This document shows, piece after piece, positions 45,687 to 55,134 of a stretch of 60,949 nt of DNA. Origin of the DNA: a bacterium (GTDB lineage: Bacteria; CLD3; SB21); NCBI GenBank assembly GCA_008933615.1, contig WBUR01000026.1, positions 1 to 60,949 on the forward strand, given 5' to 3'. The position numbers were made by a program, and so were the translations under genes. The notes under the pieces were generated by a model, which had not been told where the DNA came from, searched no databases, and saw nothing but the letters and a program-made list of their open reading frames with translations. Within the stretch, counting starts at the first letter, position 1. Every line of letters starts with the position of its first letter.

Positions 45687-46058
45687 TCACTTACTTAAAA
45701 TAATATTAAGGAAAATAATAAGCCCGACGGTGACGGCAGTGAAAAAAATATAATTTGCAGTTTTCGCCCCGCTGAATGAAGTACTCTCAATGATCACTTC
45801 CTGCTTGTTAAATTTATAGTCAATAGGTTCAGACTTCTTTTTTTCCCAACAGCGTGCATAGATGAAATTGTCGTCCACCGTTATAACTTCCATTCTGTAA
45901 AATCCGAATGTTTTTCCGTCAATATGTGTGATGCGAACATTCTCTGCTTTTGACACGTCTTTATAAGTGTGATCGTTGTATATGACCGTTTTGTTTACCT
46001 GGCCGCAGCCGGCAATAAATAAAACGAACAAGCCCATAAGCGTAAGACCTAATCTCAT
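45687..46058 (-). CDS. Small lipoprotein of unknown function
   Basis: The 123-residue protein has a lipobox (LFIAGC, Cys ~18) and a C-terminal membrane helix (NYIFFTAVTVGLIIFLNIIL). Between them is a beta-rich stretch, VIYNDHTYKDVSKAENVRI and VITVDDNFIYARCWEKKK. The start at 46058 has AAAGGA six bases upstream and gives a proper signal sequence; the longer frame from 46103 adds a polar stretch and overlaps the next gene. Function not recognised. It follows the DUF1634 gene by 20 bases. Confidence 0.65.
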   Translation of the reverse strand: MRLGLTLMGLFVLFIAGCGQVNKTVIYNDHTYKDVSKAENVRITHIDGKTFGFYRMEVITVDDNFIYARCWEKKKSEPIDYKFNKQEVIIESTSFSGAKTANYIFFTAVTVGLIIFLNIILSK

Positions 46059-46078
46059 AGTATATCCTTTAATGTTAC

Positions 46079-46387
46079 TTAATGACCGGGATGAATTAGC
46101 CACGTTCCACCGATTAGTAAAACCAATAATGTGACAATAAGAAAAGCCATCGTAAATGCTCGCTGCCGGATACTAAAAACAAGAAAAGCCAGCAGGCCTG
46201 TTAACGGAGTAAGCAGCAGACTGACTATACCGATCATAAGATATACGTAACCGTTGCGCCACTCCCATACATGCGCCCCGTCGCTTGGCAGAACGGCATA
46301 TACCGTAAGGCCCAGTACAAGAAAAGACAAACTCAAAACCGATCCTGTCCGCATTAATATTCTGTAATTTTGGCTGATGTCCTGCAT
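46079..46387 (-). CDS. DUF1634 membrane protein
   Basis: The 102-residue protein has three membrane helices (~12-32, 45-70, 75-97) with the family pattern ILMRTGSVLSLSFLVLGL, a glycine-rich second helix and LLTPLTGLLAFLVFSIRQRAFTMAFL. DUF1634 genes are commonly coupled with TauE/SafE exporters, as here, where it starts three bases after that gene. It may be an accessory subunit of the exporter. Confidence 0.82.
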   Translation of the reverse strand: MQDISQNYRILMRTGSVLSLSFLVLGLTVYAVLPSDGAHVWEWRNGYVYLMIGIVSLLLTPLTGLLAFLVFSIRQRAFTMAFLIVTLLVLLIGGTWLIHPGH

Positions 46388-46390
46388 AGC

Positions 46391-47233
46391 TCAATTAAAT
46401 ACTTTCATGATCATGCGAAATGACGTATAGAGTAAAACGACCAATAAAACCATAATGAGAAACTTGGAGTTCACTTTCATTGCAATTTTAGATCCTAAAT
46501 AGGAACCGCCAATAATGCCAATGATCAAACCGGAGGTCATCACTACGTCAAATTGGTCATACATAAAATAAACGATCGCCCCGGCAAGCCCTGTAAAACC
46601 AATCATAAAACTGCTCGTTGCCGATGCGACTTTTATCGGAACACCTCCGATCAGGTGCATCATCGGAACTTGTATTACGCCGCCGCCGACGCCGAGCATG
46701 CCGGATATAGCGCCGGCAAATGTTGACAGCCCAATGTTCAAAGGAACGCGTCGTACTGTAAACCCCTGCACTTGATTGGATTTTTCAGATCGATATTTTC
46801 CGGTTATGCCAAAAAAACGGCCATCTTGTACATCCGTTCGTGATTCATAAACACCATCTTCAGCGTTTTTTTTCAAATTACGAATTAACATGATCGCGGC
46901 AAATATCATCAGCGCGGTAAATAACATCATCAGAATATTGGGGTCAAGGAAAACTCCGATGTAACTTCCACCAAACGATCCGACGATAGTCGTCGACACA
47001 AGAATTAAACCTAATTTAAAATGTACCAGTTCCTTCTTTGCAAAAACGGATACGGACATGATGGATGTGGCGACAAGCGAAATCAGGCTGGCGCTGATGG
47101 CGTTTTTTATGTCCACGCCGAGTAATATGGTTAATGCCGGAACCATAATGATCCCCCCGCCCAGGCCCACCATCGAACCGAGCGTCCCTGCGACGGCGCC
47201 AATCAGGATATAATATAAAATCGGATCGTGCAT
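46391..47233 (-). CDS. TauE/SafE-family sulfite/organosulfonate exporter
   Basis: The 280-residue protein has about eight membrane helices in two homologous halves, each with a glycine-rich opening: GTLGSMVGLGGGIIMVPALTI and AGAISGMLGVGGGVIQVPMM. These are the signature repeats of the TauE/SafE family, which exports sulfite or sulfoacetate across the inner membrane. A polar insert (NAEDGVYESRTDVQDG) lies between the halves. It overlaps neither neighbour but lies within 6 bases of the protease gene, so ctpA-tauE-DUF1634-lipoprotein is a likely operon. Confidence 0.88.
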   Translation of the reverse strand: MHDPILYYILIGAVAGTLGSMVGLGGGIIMVPALTILLGVDIKNAISASLISLVATSIMSVSVFAKKELVHFKLGLILVSTTIVGSFGGSYIGVFLDPNILMMLFTALMIFAAIMLIRNLKKNAEDGVYESRTDVQDGRFFGITGKYRSEKSNQVQGFTVRRVPLNIGLSTFAGAISGMLGVGGGVIQVPMMHLIGGVPIKVASATSSFMIGFTGLAGAIVYFMYDQFDVVMTSGLIIGIIGGSYLGSKIAMKVNSKFLIMVLLVVLLYTSFRMIMKVFN

Positions 47234-47239
47234 ATTTAT

Positions 47240-48991
47240 TTACTTCCCTGCGAGCACCTGTCGATATTTATCCTGATTTTTTAACAATGCGACCGCCGCC
47301 AGATACGGTTTGTCGTATTTGAAGCTGGTCAGAATACGCGCCCTATTGCCAAAATACCGCGATACAATTTCTTGTTCCAAAGTCATTGCAATAAAAGTTT
47401 TGCTGTTCTGAAAATCTTTTTGTTTCTCTGCGGTAAGCTCACCACGCAGGACGTCAATTTTGTCCATGGCCGTTGCGCCGTAATTATTCTTCTTTGCCAG
47501 CCGTTCAATTTCTTCCATTTGCTTTTCCGCTGCCGAAATATAATTGAAATTTCTAGTCTGCAAGTATTTTTCAAAATCGATTATTAAGTTTTCATCCACG
47601 GCAAAATCGGAATCTATTCGAGCGTGATGGGCTACGAAGTTCGTAGCGTAATCAAAGATCAGGCCGCGTTTTAATACCTCCCTGAAGTATACCGTATATT
47701 CGTGCGAGGCAATCTCAATATCCGGCGTAATGCCTCCATTCGCGTACACGCTTCGGCCTTTTGCAGTTTTGAAAACCTGCTTCTCATTTGACCTATCAGC
47801 CTGGGTTTTACTCGAATCAGAGCCTGTATCTCCGGAACCGAATGTGTCAAAAATGTCTCTTTCGCCGTCATCGCCGCGTTCCATTTTCCTTGTTCTGCGT
47901 GACGAGTAATCTTCCTTCTGAATACTGCGCCCGCTGGGCGTGTAATATTTTGCCGTTGTAATTTTAATGACGGCGTCTCTTTCCTGGAGCGGATATACGG
48001 TTTGAACCAATCCTTTTCCAAAGGTCGTTGATCCGATCACCACGCCGCGATCCAAATCCTGTAAAGCGCCACCTACAATTTCCGACGCGCTTGCGCTGCC
48101 GCCGTCAACCAATACCACTAAAGGCATATCCGGGAACATGGGATCGTTAATTGCATTGTAATTGCGTGATGCGTCGGCAATCCGCCCTTTGGTATAAGTT
48201 ATAGTCTCACCTTTTTTGACGAACTGATTGGTTACATCGATAGCCGCATCAAGCAGACCACCGGGATTCCCACGCAGATCCAATATTAAAGATTGCATGC
48301 CGCTGTTTTTAAGATCTTTTAGAGCTCGAACAAAATCAAAATTCGCAGTTTTTGAAAATTTTGTAATTTTGATATATCCGATACTGCCGTTCATCATCCC
48401 CGTATACGAAATATTTTCAACCGCTATCATCTCTCTTACTAATTCAAAATCCATACGATGATCCTGTCCTTCACGCAGTACCGTCAGCCGTACTTTGGTT
48501 CCCGGCTCACCTTTAACGAAGTTGGACATCTCCTGAAGTGAAATATCATGCGCAGTAAGGCCGTTGACCCCGACGATGCGGTCACCGGGTAAAATTCCTA
48601 CGCGCTGAGCCGGAGAGCCATCCATCGTGGTGATCACGGTAATAAATCCGTCTTTTATACCAACTGAAATTCCTACTCCGCCATATTTCCCCATCATGAG
48701 CGCGTCCAAATCCCCGCTTTCATCGCCTTCATAGTAAACGGTATACGGATCCAATGTCGCCAGGAGCCCGTCGATGCCGGTCCGCATGAAATCTTTTGGA
48801 GGAATTTCATCGACGTATTTTTCAGTGATTGTTTTATAAACATCGCCAAACAGGCGGATTCCGCGTTTTACTTCATAATAATAATCATCGCCAACCAGCG
48901 ATTCAGCGAACCACCCTCCGAAAAATGAAAAGGAGAGCAAAAGCACCATGAGAACGCCGATCGTTCGTTTGTGTAACCATGGATTTTTCAA
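47240..48991 (-). CDS. S41 family C-terminal processing peptidase (CtpA/Prc type)
   Basis: The 583-residue protein has a signal anchor (~10-30), a PDZ domain (~95-185, GGVGISVGIKDGFITVITT, GDRIVGVNG), and an S41 catalytic domain. The catalytic serine is Ser301 in GSASASEIVGG and the lysine is Lys326 in TFGKGLVQ, at the same 25-residue spacing as in Tsp. It cuts periplasmic proteins at their C-termini. The start is TTG at 48991 with AGGGGTG five bases upstream. The ~200-residue C-terminal extension (from ~370) is longer than in CtpA but common in this lineage. Confidence 0.93.
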   Translation of the reverse strand: MKNPWLHKRTIGVLMVLLLSFSFFGGWFAESLVGDDYYYEVKRGIRLFGDVYKTITEKYVDEIPPKDFMRTGIDGLLATLDPYTVYYEGDESGDLDALMMGKYGGVGISVGIKDGFITVITTMDGSPAQRVGILPGDRIVGVNGLTAHDISLQEMSNFVKGEPGTKVRLTVLREGQDHRMDFELVREMIAVENISYTGMMNGSIGYIKITKFSKTANFDFVRALKDLKNSGMQSLILDLRGNPGGLLDAAIDVTNQFVKKGETITYTKGRIADASRNYNAINDPMFPDMPLVVLVDGGSASASEIVGGALQDLDRGVVIGSTTFGKGLVQTVYPLQERDAVIKITTAKYYTPSGRSIQKEDYSSRRTRKMERGDDGERDIFDTFGSGDTGSDSSKTQADRSNEKQVFKTAKGRSVYANGGITPDIEIASHEYTVYFREVLKRGLIFDYATNFVAHHARIDSDFAVDENLIIDFEKYLQTRNFNYISAAEKQMEEIERLAKKNNYGATAMDKIDVLRGELTAEKQKDFQNSKTFIAMTLEQEIVSRYFGNRARILTSFKYDKPYLAAVALLKNQDKYRQVLAGK

Positions 48992-49014
48992 TCTATCACC
49001 CCTTTGGTTATTAT

Positions 49015-51648
49015 TTATTGAGATAATCCTAAGCCCGAATGTTTATTTTCCCACTGGCCGATGAATCGAACGGCATCAAAGGCAATAGTGCCCCTTGTTT
49101 GGCCAGTCACATTATCCAGCGCTATGTAAACGTTGTCGTTGGCATCAAATTCGTACGTACCAAGCGTCACCCATTCATCGGTAAATTTATTTTGATTGAC
49201 TTTAACTTCCTGGACGCCCGCTTTTGAATAAATGCGATATTTGGCCATACCGGTGGCGAATTTTTTCGGATTGTGAACCTGTACTTTATATACGCCGGAT
49301 CTGGGAAGTTTTGGTTTCCATGTTGCCTCCGTTGTCTTGGTGTTTTTCATAACGCCAACGTAACGATAACTGTGGTAATATCCGCGATAATCTCTGTACG
49401 TGTTGGGAATGTCTCCTTCATCGACTACAACGATATGCTCAGGCTGATATACATTGTCCGACCGAAAGGCAGATCCGTCACGAATACTCTGGACAACAGT
49501 CGAATCGTTTTCGAAAATCGGTTCCGGCGGCGTGCACTGATCGTCAATGCGTAATTCCCAGTGAATATGCGGCGCGCTGGATCGTCCGGTAGTTCCGCAT
49601 CCTCCGATCTCCTGGCCTTGCTTTACCTTTTCTCCGATATCAACCGATATGGTGGCCAGATGTGATACTAACGTAGTATATTTATGCCCGCCGTACATAT
49701 AATCAATTTTCACCATACGCCCGTATCCCCGCACATATCCCGCAAATGTAACAATTCCATCTGTAGATGCGCGAACCGGAATGCCGTAATCGCTGTCGCC
49801 GCCGTCTTGCCCTTCCTGATAATTCAAATCCAGCGCGTAACGAATTCCACGAATATGGTGTCCTCGGTTGTAATAACTTCCGCCCCCACCGGCCGACCAT
49901 AAACCGTCAAATGGAAATTTGTATTTCGGGAAATCGTCAACAATAACTTTAATAACCATCGGATCCGACCATCGTCCGCGGTCGTCCATAGCTTTGAAAA
50001 AGATGTAGTGCGTCCCTGCCACCAGTTGTTTCGGCGAGGTTGTGAACGCCGCTTGATTGCTTAATTCCCCATTGATGCTCGAGGACCAACTGTACCGCGT
50101 TACCGTCCGTCCGTTGGATGCATTCACTTTTCCAACCAGCCGAATCGTCTTATATTTACGGATGCGGATTTCGCCGGCAAAAGCTTCCTCTTTTATTAGG
50201 TCCCATGTTTGATGCTTGGAACCGTAGCGCACGCGTTTACTGAGAACTACGGCGCTGGAATAAGCCGAATCAATGCCAACGGCAAAATCCAAAGAGGTGT
50301 CTACTTTATATTTTTTGATATCGGTAATTTTGCTGAAATTTAATGCTAGCAGCGAGTCCGCCCTGTTTTCCCATTTGCTGGCATACGTCGTATCGTGATC
50401 TAATCCGAAATCCTCTTCTTCCATAAAAGTATATAAATTACCTAATGGGGATACAGATTCCGACACAGAGGGCTTATGAAAAACGTTCTTAAAATTGATT
50501 TCGGCCATATTCCATGTGATTCCGCCATTGTCTGATTTTTTTATTTCACCGTCCGAATTGCTACACACCGTTTTTTGCGCGCCAACAGCATGATAATCAA
50601 AAGTAAGATTGTCGATTTCAGAAATTTTTGCCCAGCTGCGCCCTTTATCCTGCGATCGGATCAGATTTGAATTAAACGGCAGGCCTTCACCGTATCCATC
50701 GTAATATAACTTATCGACCGCCGTTATACCCGATTCACTTATTGAAATATCATCAAGAAAGGTTTCACTGATTTTGCTTTCTTTCTCATAATCGATTTTA
50801 CTTGATGTATACGATACAAAACCATTGTTGGAGTAAATGACATCGGAGTGCGCCGTTTCAGGAGCCTCTGGATCATACGTTTTAGCCAGAACATAGATCT
50901 CGTTTTGGTTGGCATGAATTGCCATGCCTTCAACGATCTGACCGGTGTCAGGTTTGAACTCATTCGCAATGATCCATATCTGCCCTCCATCATTGCTCCG
51001 CAATATTGAACATACGGATGGATTTGATTTAAGGTTGGCAACAATATAACTGCTCTCTTGCGTAAACAATATGTCATGAAATTTCCCGGCGTAACCGATA
51101 TCGTATTCAAACCAATTTGCCCCGCCGTCCGCAGATCGAAATATTTTATCTTCACCAAATATTTCTTCTGCTATCAACCACCCGTTTCTTACATCCGTAA
51201 AAATTATTTTTTTAATCAATATTTCCGGATGGATAAAACTCATTGCTTTCCATGTGTTCCCGTCTTCCGTAGCAAGAATATAATCCTTATCGTTAAAATC
51301 TTGCCGGATAGCGATCCAGCAGTGCTGATTGTCCAGTGCATAAACGGCTCTCACTTCCGGAGCTTCGTCCCCGGATTGAATCACCGTTTGTAACTCCCAG
51401 GTCGCTCCGCCGTCATAGGTCTTGGCGATCATAGATTTATACACATTCTTACGCTGAGCATTTCTTGTAGAATCTTTGTAAACCATACCGCCCGTCTTGA
51501 CGTCGCCAACAGCCCAACCGACAAGAGAATCAGCAAAGCTAAAATGAATGGTCTTCATGCTGTGTTTTGGGTTTTCCTGTGCGGCCAACTGCATGATCAT
51601 AGAAGTAACTAAAAGACCTCTTAACACAATGCTATTAAATAAACTCAA
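49015..51648 (-). CDS. Secreted protein: YCF48/BNR-like propeller, M23 peptidase, golvesin-like domain
   Basis: The 877-residue protein has a signal peptide (cleaved after AQ, residue ~25). Residues ~30-400 have repeats like DSLVGWAVGD, YDGGATWELQTVI, VRNGWLIAEEI, DGGANWFEYDI and DNGGITWNMAEI, which form a YCF48/sialidase-like propeller. An Ig-like part follows (~500-570). The M23 domain (~585-720) has His597/598, Asp607 (YALDL) and His694/His696 (PHIHWEL), in the LasA-type spacing. The end (~735-870) is a golvesin C-terminal-like domain. It may bind and cut peptidoglycan or surface proteins. The start is TTG at 51648 with GAGG five bases upstream. Confidence 0.8.
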   Translation of the reverse strand: MSLFNSIVLRGLLVTSMIMQLAAQENPKHSMKTIHFSFADSLVGWAVGDVKTGGMVYKDSTRNAQRKNVYKSMIAKTYDGGATWELQTVIQSGDEAPEVRAVYALDNQHCWIAIRQDFNDKDYILATEDGNTWKAMSFIHPEILIKKIIFTDVRNGWLIAEEIFGEDKIFRSADGGANWFEYDIGYAGKFHDILFTQESSYIVANLKSNPSVCSILRSNDGGQIWIIANEFKPDTGQIVEGMAIHANQNEIYVLAKTYDPEAPETAHSDVIYSNNGFVSYTSSKIDYEKESKISETFLDDISISESGITAVDKLYYDGYGEGLPFNSNLIRSQDKGRSWAKISEIDNLTFDYHAVGAQKTVCSNSDGEIKKSDNGGITWNMAEINFKNVFHKPSVSESVSPLGNLYTFMEEEDFGLDHDTTYASKWENRADSLLALNFSKITDIKKYKVDTSLDFAVGIDSAYSSAVVLSKRVRYGSKHQTWDLIKEEAFAGEIRIRKYKTIRLVGKVNASNGRTVTRYSWSSSINGELSNQAAFTTSPKQLVAGTHYIFFKAMDDRGRWSDPMVIKVIVDDFPKYKFPFDGLWSAGGGGSYYNRGHHIRGIRYALDLNYQEGQDGGDSDYGIPVRASTDGIVTFAGYVRGYGRMVKIDYMYGGHKYTTLVSHLATISVDIGEKVKQGQEIGGCGTTGRSSAPHIHWELRIDDQCTPPEPIFENDSTVVQSIRDGSAFRSDNVYQPEHIVVVDEGDIPNTYRDYRGYYHSYRYVGVMKNTKTTEATWKPKLPRSGVYKVQVHNPKKFATGMAKYRIYSKAGVQEVKVNQNKFTDEWVTLGTYEFDANDNVYIALDNVTGQTRGTIAFDAVRFIGQWENKHSGLGLSQ

Positions 51649-51663
51649 TTCACCCTCACCTGT

Positions 51664-53931
51664 TTAATTCGACCGTTGTACCAACCAATTCAGAAGCGCT
51701 GTCTTTTGCGCTATTAATTCCAAATCCATTGAGCGAACACTCCACTTGTTTGCTTCCTCCAAGTTCATTTGTGCCTGTTCGTATTTCGCTAAACGTACAT
51801 AGGAATCTGCCATCATGACTGACCGCGCAAAGGCGACGGCCGTGTCCGTAACAGTGGTACTTGGATTTTCAATTAAGGTTACTACGTCTGCAAAAGCAGA
51901 GCGTTGGAAACATAACCGCGCCAGCCAGAATTGGCCGGCCCAGAAATTTGGTTTTTTTTCAAGCATCGTTCTTAATACCATTTCCTGCTTATTCGGGTTT
52001 AACGTCCCGGCAAGTTCTTTCAACGGATCGTTCAGTCCGTGACTTACAAAGTCCATTCGAAGAATTGCCGACATGTACACATAAGGAATATTTTTATAGT
52101 TTTTTTTCACCTGCTGATACGCAATCATTGCAGAATCTAAATTATCCATACTCAGTAAGATGTCACCCTCCAATAATCGAAGCATCGCCTTGACGGGATA
52201 GTTAATACTTTCATCTGCAAGTAACGAATCAAGTGAGTGCAATGCGGAATGAAGTTGTCCAGCATAAAAATCACTTCTAATGTGGGCAATTTGAATTCTG
52301 TAATTTTCCTTGTCCGTGTCAAGCGCCTTTTGATACAAAACCGCAGCGTCTGAAAAATGCTCATTCGAATATGCTGCGCCGGCTGCTTCGAGAATATCGG
52401 CAACATAGTGCGGGCATTTTTTTTGGAATAACGAAGGCCTAATTAGTAACCCGGCAAGTTGGATATCGTCATCGCGAATGGCCATACCGTCCAGAAATCG
52501 CATCCAGCGGCCGGCTAGTTCAGTTTTCGGTATACCGTATACGATTTCCACGTCCTCATCATAATAGGCTTTTTTGAACTTCGTAACGCCAAACGAATCG
52601 ATTAAGAAACGAGTAAATGATCCTGACACAATGTAACTCATACCTGAAGCGTTTTTTAAAAATCCGCTGCCGCCGATTAGAGAAAGAACGTCCGGCAATT
52701 TATTTTGTTGTTTTAATGCCGCTGCCCATTCATGCGGCGTAAAATAATTCTCGTTCCACTCTGCCGCTACCGCCAGTCCTTCCAAAAATCCTATGCGTGT
52801 TGTACTGTATACGTCATGGCCGAAGTCATTTGCAAGAACATGGGTCATCTCGTGTTTTAAAACGCCGTCGATATCTTCATAGTTAATATGGATCTCGTCA
52901 TTGATGATCTTTGCAAAATTGGTTACTCCGGCGCCCATTAACTTCTTCTTTTGATATTCATCTATGTATACGTAAATAGTAACCATACGGTTCGTCTTGA
53001 GACCCAAAAAATGACTGACCTGCTGATAATAAAACTCAGCCAAAACCTGTACCCACTTCATTTCCTGTGTGTCGATAGTTTTATCGAAAAATATGGATAT
53101 TTGATCCGACTTTAGTTCCGCGCCCAATTCCGACTTAAGTTCATCATACCCAGCGTCAAAACCAATTTTAAATCGCATGCCGTAAATGCTGAATAACAAC
53201 AATAGAATCGCCGCTAACGCTATTAGACGGTTTCGCGATAGAGCTGGCCATTGTTTCCATATCAAAGAGGAGACAATGAACAAAACCGCAAAACATAAAC
53301 TCCACAAACGGTGAATCCACAAAGTGAAAGTGACAGGAATCCATTCATCATACAGCGGCCCCGGAAAATAGCCCCAAAAAACACTATAAACATAGATCGG
53401 CACATGCCATTGTAACCAAAAAATATTCAGTATGGCGGAAAGAATGATAACAGACACAGCGGCTATCCAAACGCCTTTTCCGAACAATACGGCGAGGAGA
53501 TGCCCGACGCTCCAGCCGACCAACGACGCGCTTACAGGCAATAACAAAAATAATTGTAACCCTCTTGTCAAAGAACACGTTTCACAAAAAAATAAAAAAA
53601 ATAATACAATGATAAGCGGCGTTATAAGACTAAGACAAATTATGCACAGTGTGTATTTAAAAATATAGAGATTACTCTTTCGTATTTCAATAACAATCTC
53701 TTCCGTTCTGCCTGTAATTCCTGAAATCTGGACGCGTTCGACTGCGATTGAAATTCCCATTGCCGTCAGAAAAACAATTACCCCAAACGTCTCATTAAAT
53801 TCGTAGTCAAAGTCACGAAACAACGGAATAAACATCAACCCGGCGGCAACCACTGCAGGAAGCGCGCTTAAAACTAACAACACCTTGGATTTACGCAATA
53901 GGACCAGGCTATTTAGAAGTATCGGTCTCAT
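51664..53931 (-). CDS. Membrane peptidase of the MA (gluzincin) type with C-terminal TPRs
   Basis: The 755-residue protein has about eight membrane helices in its first ~255 residues, in the style of ABC-2 transporter parts. A peptidase domain follows with HEMTH (His360, His364) and a Glu384 in GFLEGLAVAAEW, a full gluzincin zinc set with 19 residues between the second His and the Glu. TPR-like helices (~515-740) end it. The active site should face the periplasm if the last helix is orientated that way. Substrate unknown. The ATG overlaps the upstream lipoprotein gene by 23 bases. Confidence 0.75.
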   Translation of the reverse strand: MRPILLNSLVLLRKSKVLLVLSALPAVVAAGLMFIPLFRDFDYEFNETFGVIVFLTAMGISIAVERVQISGITGRTEEIVIEIRKSNLYIFKYTLCIICLSLITPLIIVLFFLFFCETCSLTRGLQLFLLLPVSASLVGWSVGHLLAVLFGKGVWIAAVSVIILSAILNIFWLQWHVPIYVYSVFWGYFPGPLYDEWIPVTFTLWIHRLWSLCFAVLFIVSSLIWKQWPALSRNRLIALAAILLLLFSIYGMRFKIGFDAGYDELKSELGAELKSDQISIFFDKTIDTQEMKWVQVLAEFYYQQVSHFLGLKTNRMVTIYVYIDEYQKKKLMGAGVTNFAKIINDEIHINYEDIDGVLKHEMTHVLANDFGHDVYSTTRIGFLEGLAVAAEWNENYFTPHEWAAALKQQNKLPDVLSLIGGSGFLKNASGMSYIVSGSFTRFLIDSFGVTKFKKAYYDEDVEIVYGIPKTELAGRWMRFLDGMAIRDDDIQLAGLLIRPSLFQKKCPHYVADILEAAGAAYSNEHFSDAAVLYQKALDTDKENYRIQIAHIRSDFYAGQLHSALHSLDSLLADESINYPVKAMLRLLEGDILLSMDNLDSAMIAYQQVKKNYKNIPYVYMSAILRMDFVSHGLNDPLKELAGTLNPNKQEMVLRTMLEKKPNFWAGQFWLARLCFQRSAFADVVTLIENPSTTVTDTAVAFARSVMMADSYVRLAKYEQAQMNLEEANKWSVRSMDLELIAQKTALLNWLVQRSN

Positions 53932-54790
53932 TAATATCGTGCAGCCTCATGGTTTCAATAAAATTTATTATATTAAACAAACGTTTATCGGATAATTTGG
54001 ACGGCGCGTAAACTATAATAGAGTTGCTTCGAATACCTCTTTTTACAGATAGACGGTACTCCACCGGATATTTGGTTTCAAATTTTGTCATCGTCTCAAG
54101 ATTCCATATATGATTATTTTCCATAATCTGCCATAAGTCTATGTATTGGTTTTCCGTTAATCGAAATGGCCGCTGATTATATAAGGCTGTAATGGCATTG
54201 CCGGATTTGATAATTCGTATCTGTACCGAATCAATAGCGTTGGTAAGACGATCGTATTTTTTAAGACTAATTTCCGAATTAATTTCCATGACGGGAATGG
54301 ACGGAAAATGCAAATCAAATTGATCAAGGCAAAACGTTGCCAATTCCTGCATATACACATTCTCGGATACGCCCATAACAGAAAAAGAATGTTCTCGAAG
54401 GCTGTCTTTCACTGTAAACTGATAGGCATTGCCGTCGGTTCGCCGGCCAATCAAATTTTCCTGTTCCCATATATTTGCCTTCTTGATCAGCGATGCAAAT
54501 TCTGCGAACGCTTTCTTTTCAACCTGGACCGTATCCAACATCTGTCTTCGCACAACGCCGTTTTCACGATAGTCCGGAATGGACGAGTTTTCTTGAATCC
54601 GCTGAATATAAATCAGGCCGATTTGATCGGAATACGGATCACGACAAATGTTCAGGGATACTTTGAAGGGTTTCGCAGGATTATTGATGATAAGATTCAG
54701 ATGAAACGACGGGTCACCGATCGTTTCATCCGGGCCGCATGAATTGATAAGCAGTAAACTACATGAATAAATTAAAAAAACATTTTTCAA
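53909..54790 (-). CDS. Lipoprotein of unknown function
   Basis: The 293-residue protein has a lipobox (LLINSC, Cys18) and a mixed alpha/beta mature part without a motif I know. Two similar halves are hinted at: EKKAFAEFASLIKKANIWEQENL followed by GRRTDGNAYQFTVKD, and ENQYIDLWQIMENNHIWNLETM followed by TKYPVEYRLSVKRG-like text. So it may be a repeat of one ~100-residue domain. It overlaps the MA peptidase gene by 23 bases and touches the AhpD-like gene, so all three are expressed together. Confidence 0.65.
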   Translation of the reverse strand: MKNVFLIYSCSLLLINSCGPDETIGDPSFHLNLIINNPAKPFKVSLNICRDPYSDQIGLIYIQRIQENSSIPDYRENGVVRRQMLDTVQVEKKAFAEFASLIKKANIWEQENLIGRRTDGNAYQFTVKDSLREHSFSVMGVSENVYMQELATFCLDQFDLHFPSIPVMEINSEISLKKYDRLTNAIDSVQIRIIKSGNAITALYNQRPFRLTENQYIDLWQIMENNHIWNLETMTKFETKYPVEYRLSVKRGIRSNSIIVYAPSKLSDKRLFNIINFIETMRLHDINETDTSK

Positions 54791-55126
54791 TCAACGCTGC
54801 TCCAATACGTCATTAACCCAGCTTAACGCCGCCATCATGGAAGGAAATCCTATAGTGGTCAAAGATAGAATGACCGCTTGCCGTATTTCAACGGCTGACG
54901 CGCCTGCCTCTAATGACTTACGTGTATGGGAATGAACGGCCCCTTCGTGTTTAAGTCCGATGGAAATGCCCAATTTGATCAGCGCCCGTGTTTTGGGATT
55001 CAAGGGGCCTACTTTTTTTGCCTCGTTAGAGAGATTCGTATAATGCTCGGCTACCTCAGGATAATTTTTCAAGAATTTGGAATAATGTGAAGGTAATTTA
55101 GGTGACCGCGTTTTTTTCTTTTTCAT
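54791..55126 (-). CDS. AhpD/carboxymuconolactone decarboxylase-like protein lacking the CxxC
   Basis: The 111-residue protein has the fold pattern of the CMD family: LSNEAKKVGPLNPKTRALIKLGISIG, then HSHTRKSLEAGASAVEIRQAVILSLTTIGFPSMMAAL. In AhpD the second block begins with a CxxC followed by His; here the text is KHEGAVHSHTRK, with no cysteine at all in the protein. So it cannot act as a thiol peroxidase partner. It may be a decarboxylase-like or regulatory member. It ends directly at the start of the lipoprotein gene and lies 8 bases after the kinase gene. Confidence 0.85.
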   Translation of the reverse strand: MKKKKTRSPKLPSHYSKFLKNYPEVAEHYTNLSNEAKKVGPLNPKTRALIKLGISIGLKHEGAVHSHTRKSLEAGASAVEIRQAVILSLTTIGFPSMMAALSWVNDVLEQR

Positions 55127-55134
55127 AAATCCTC

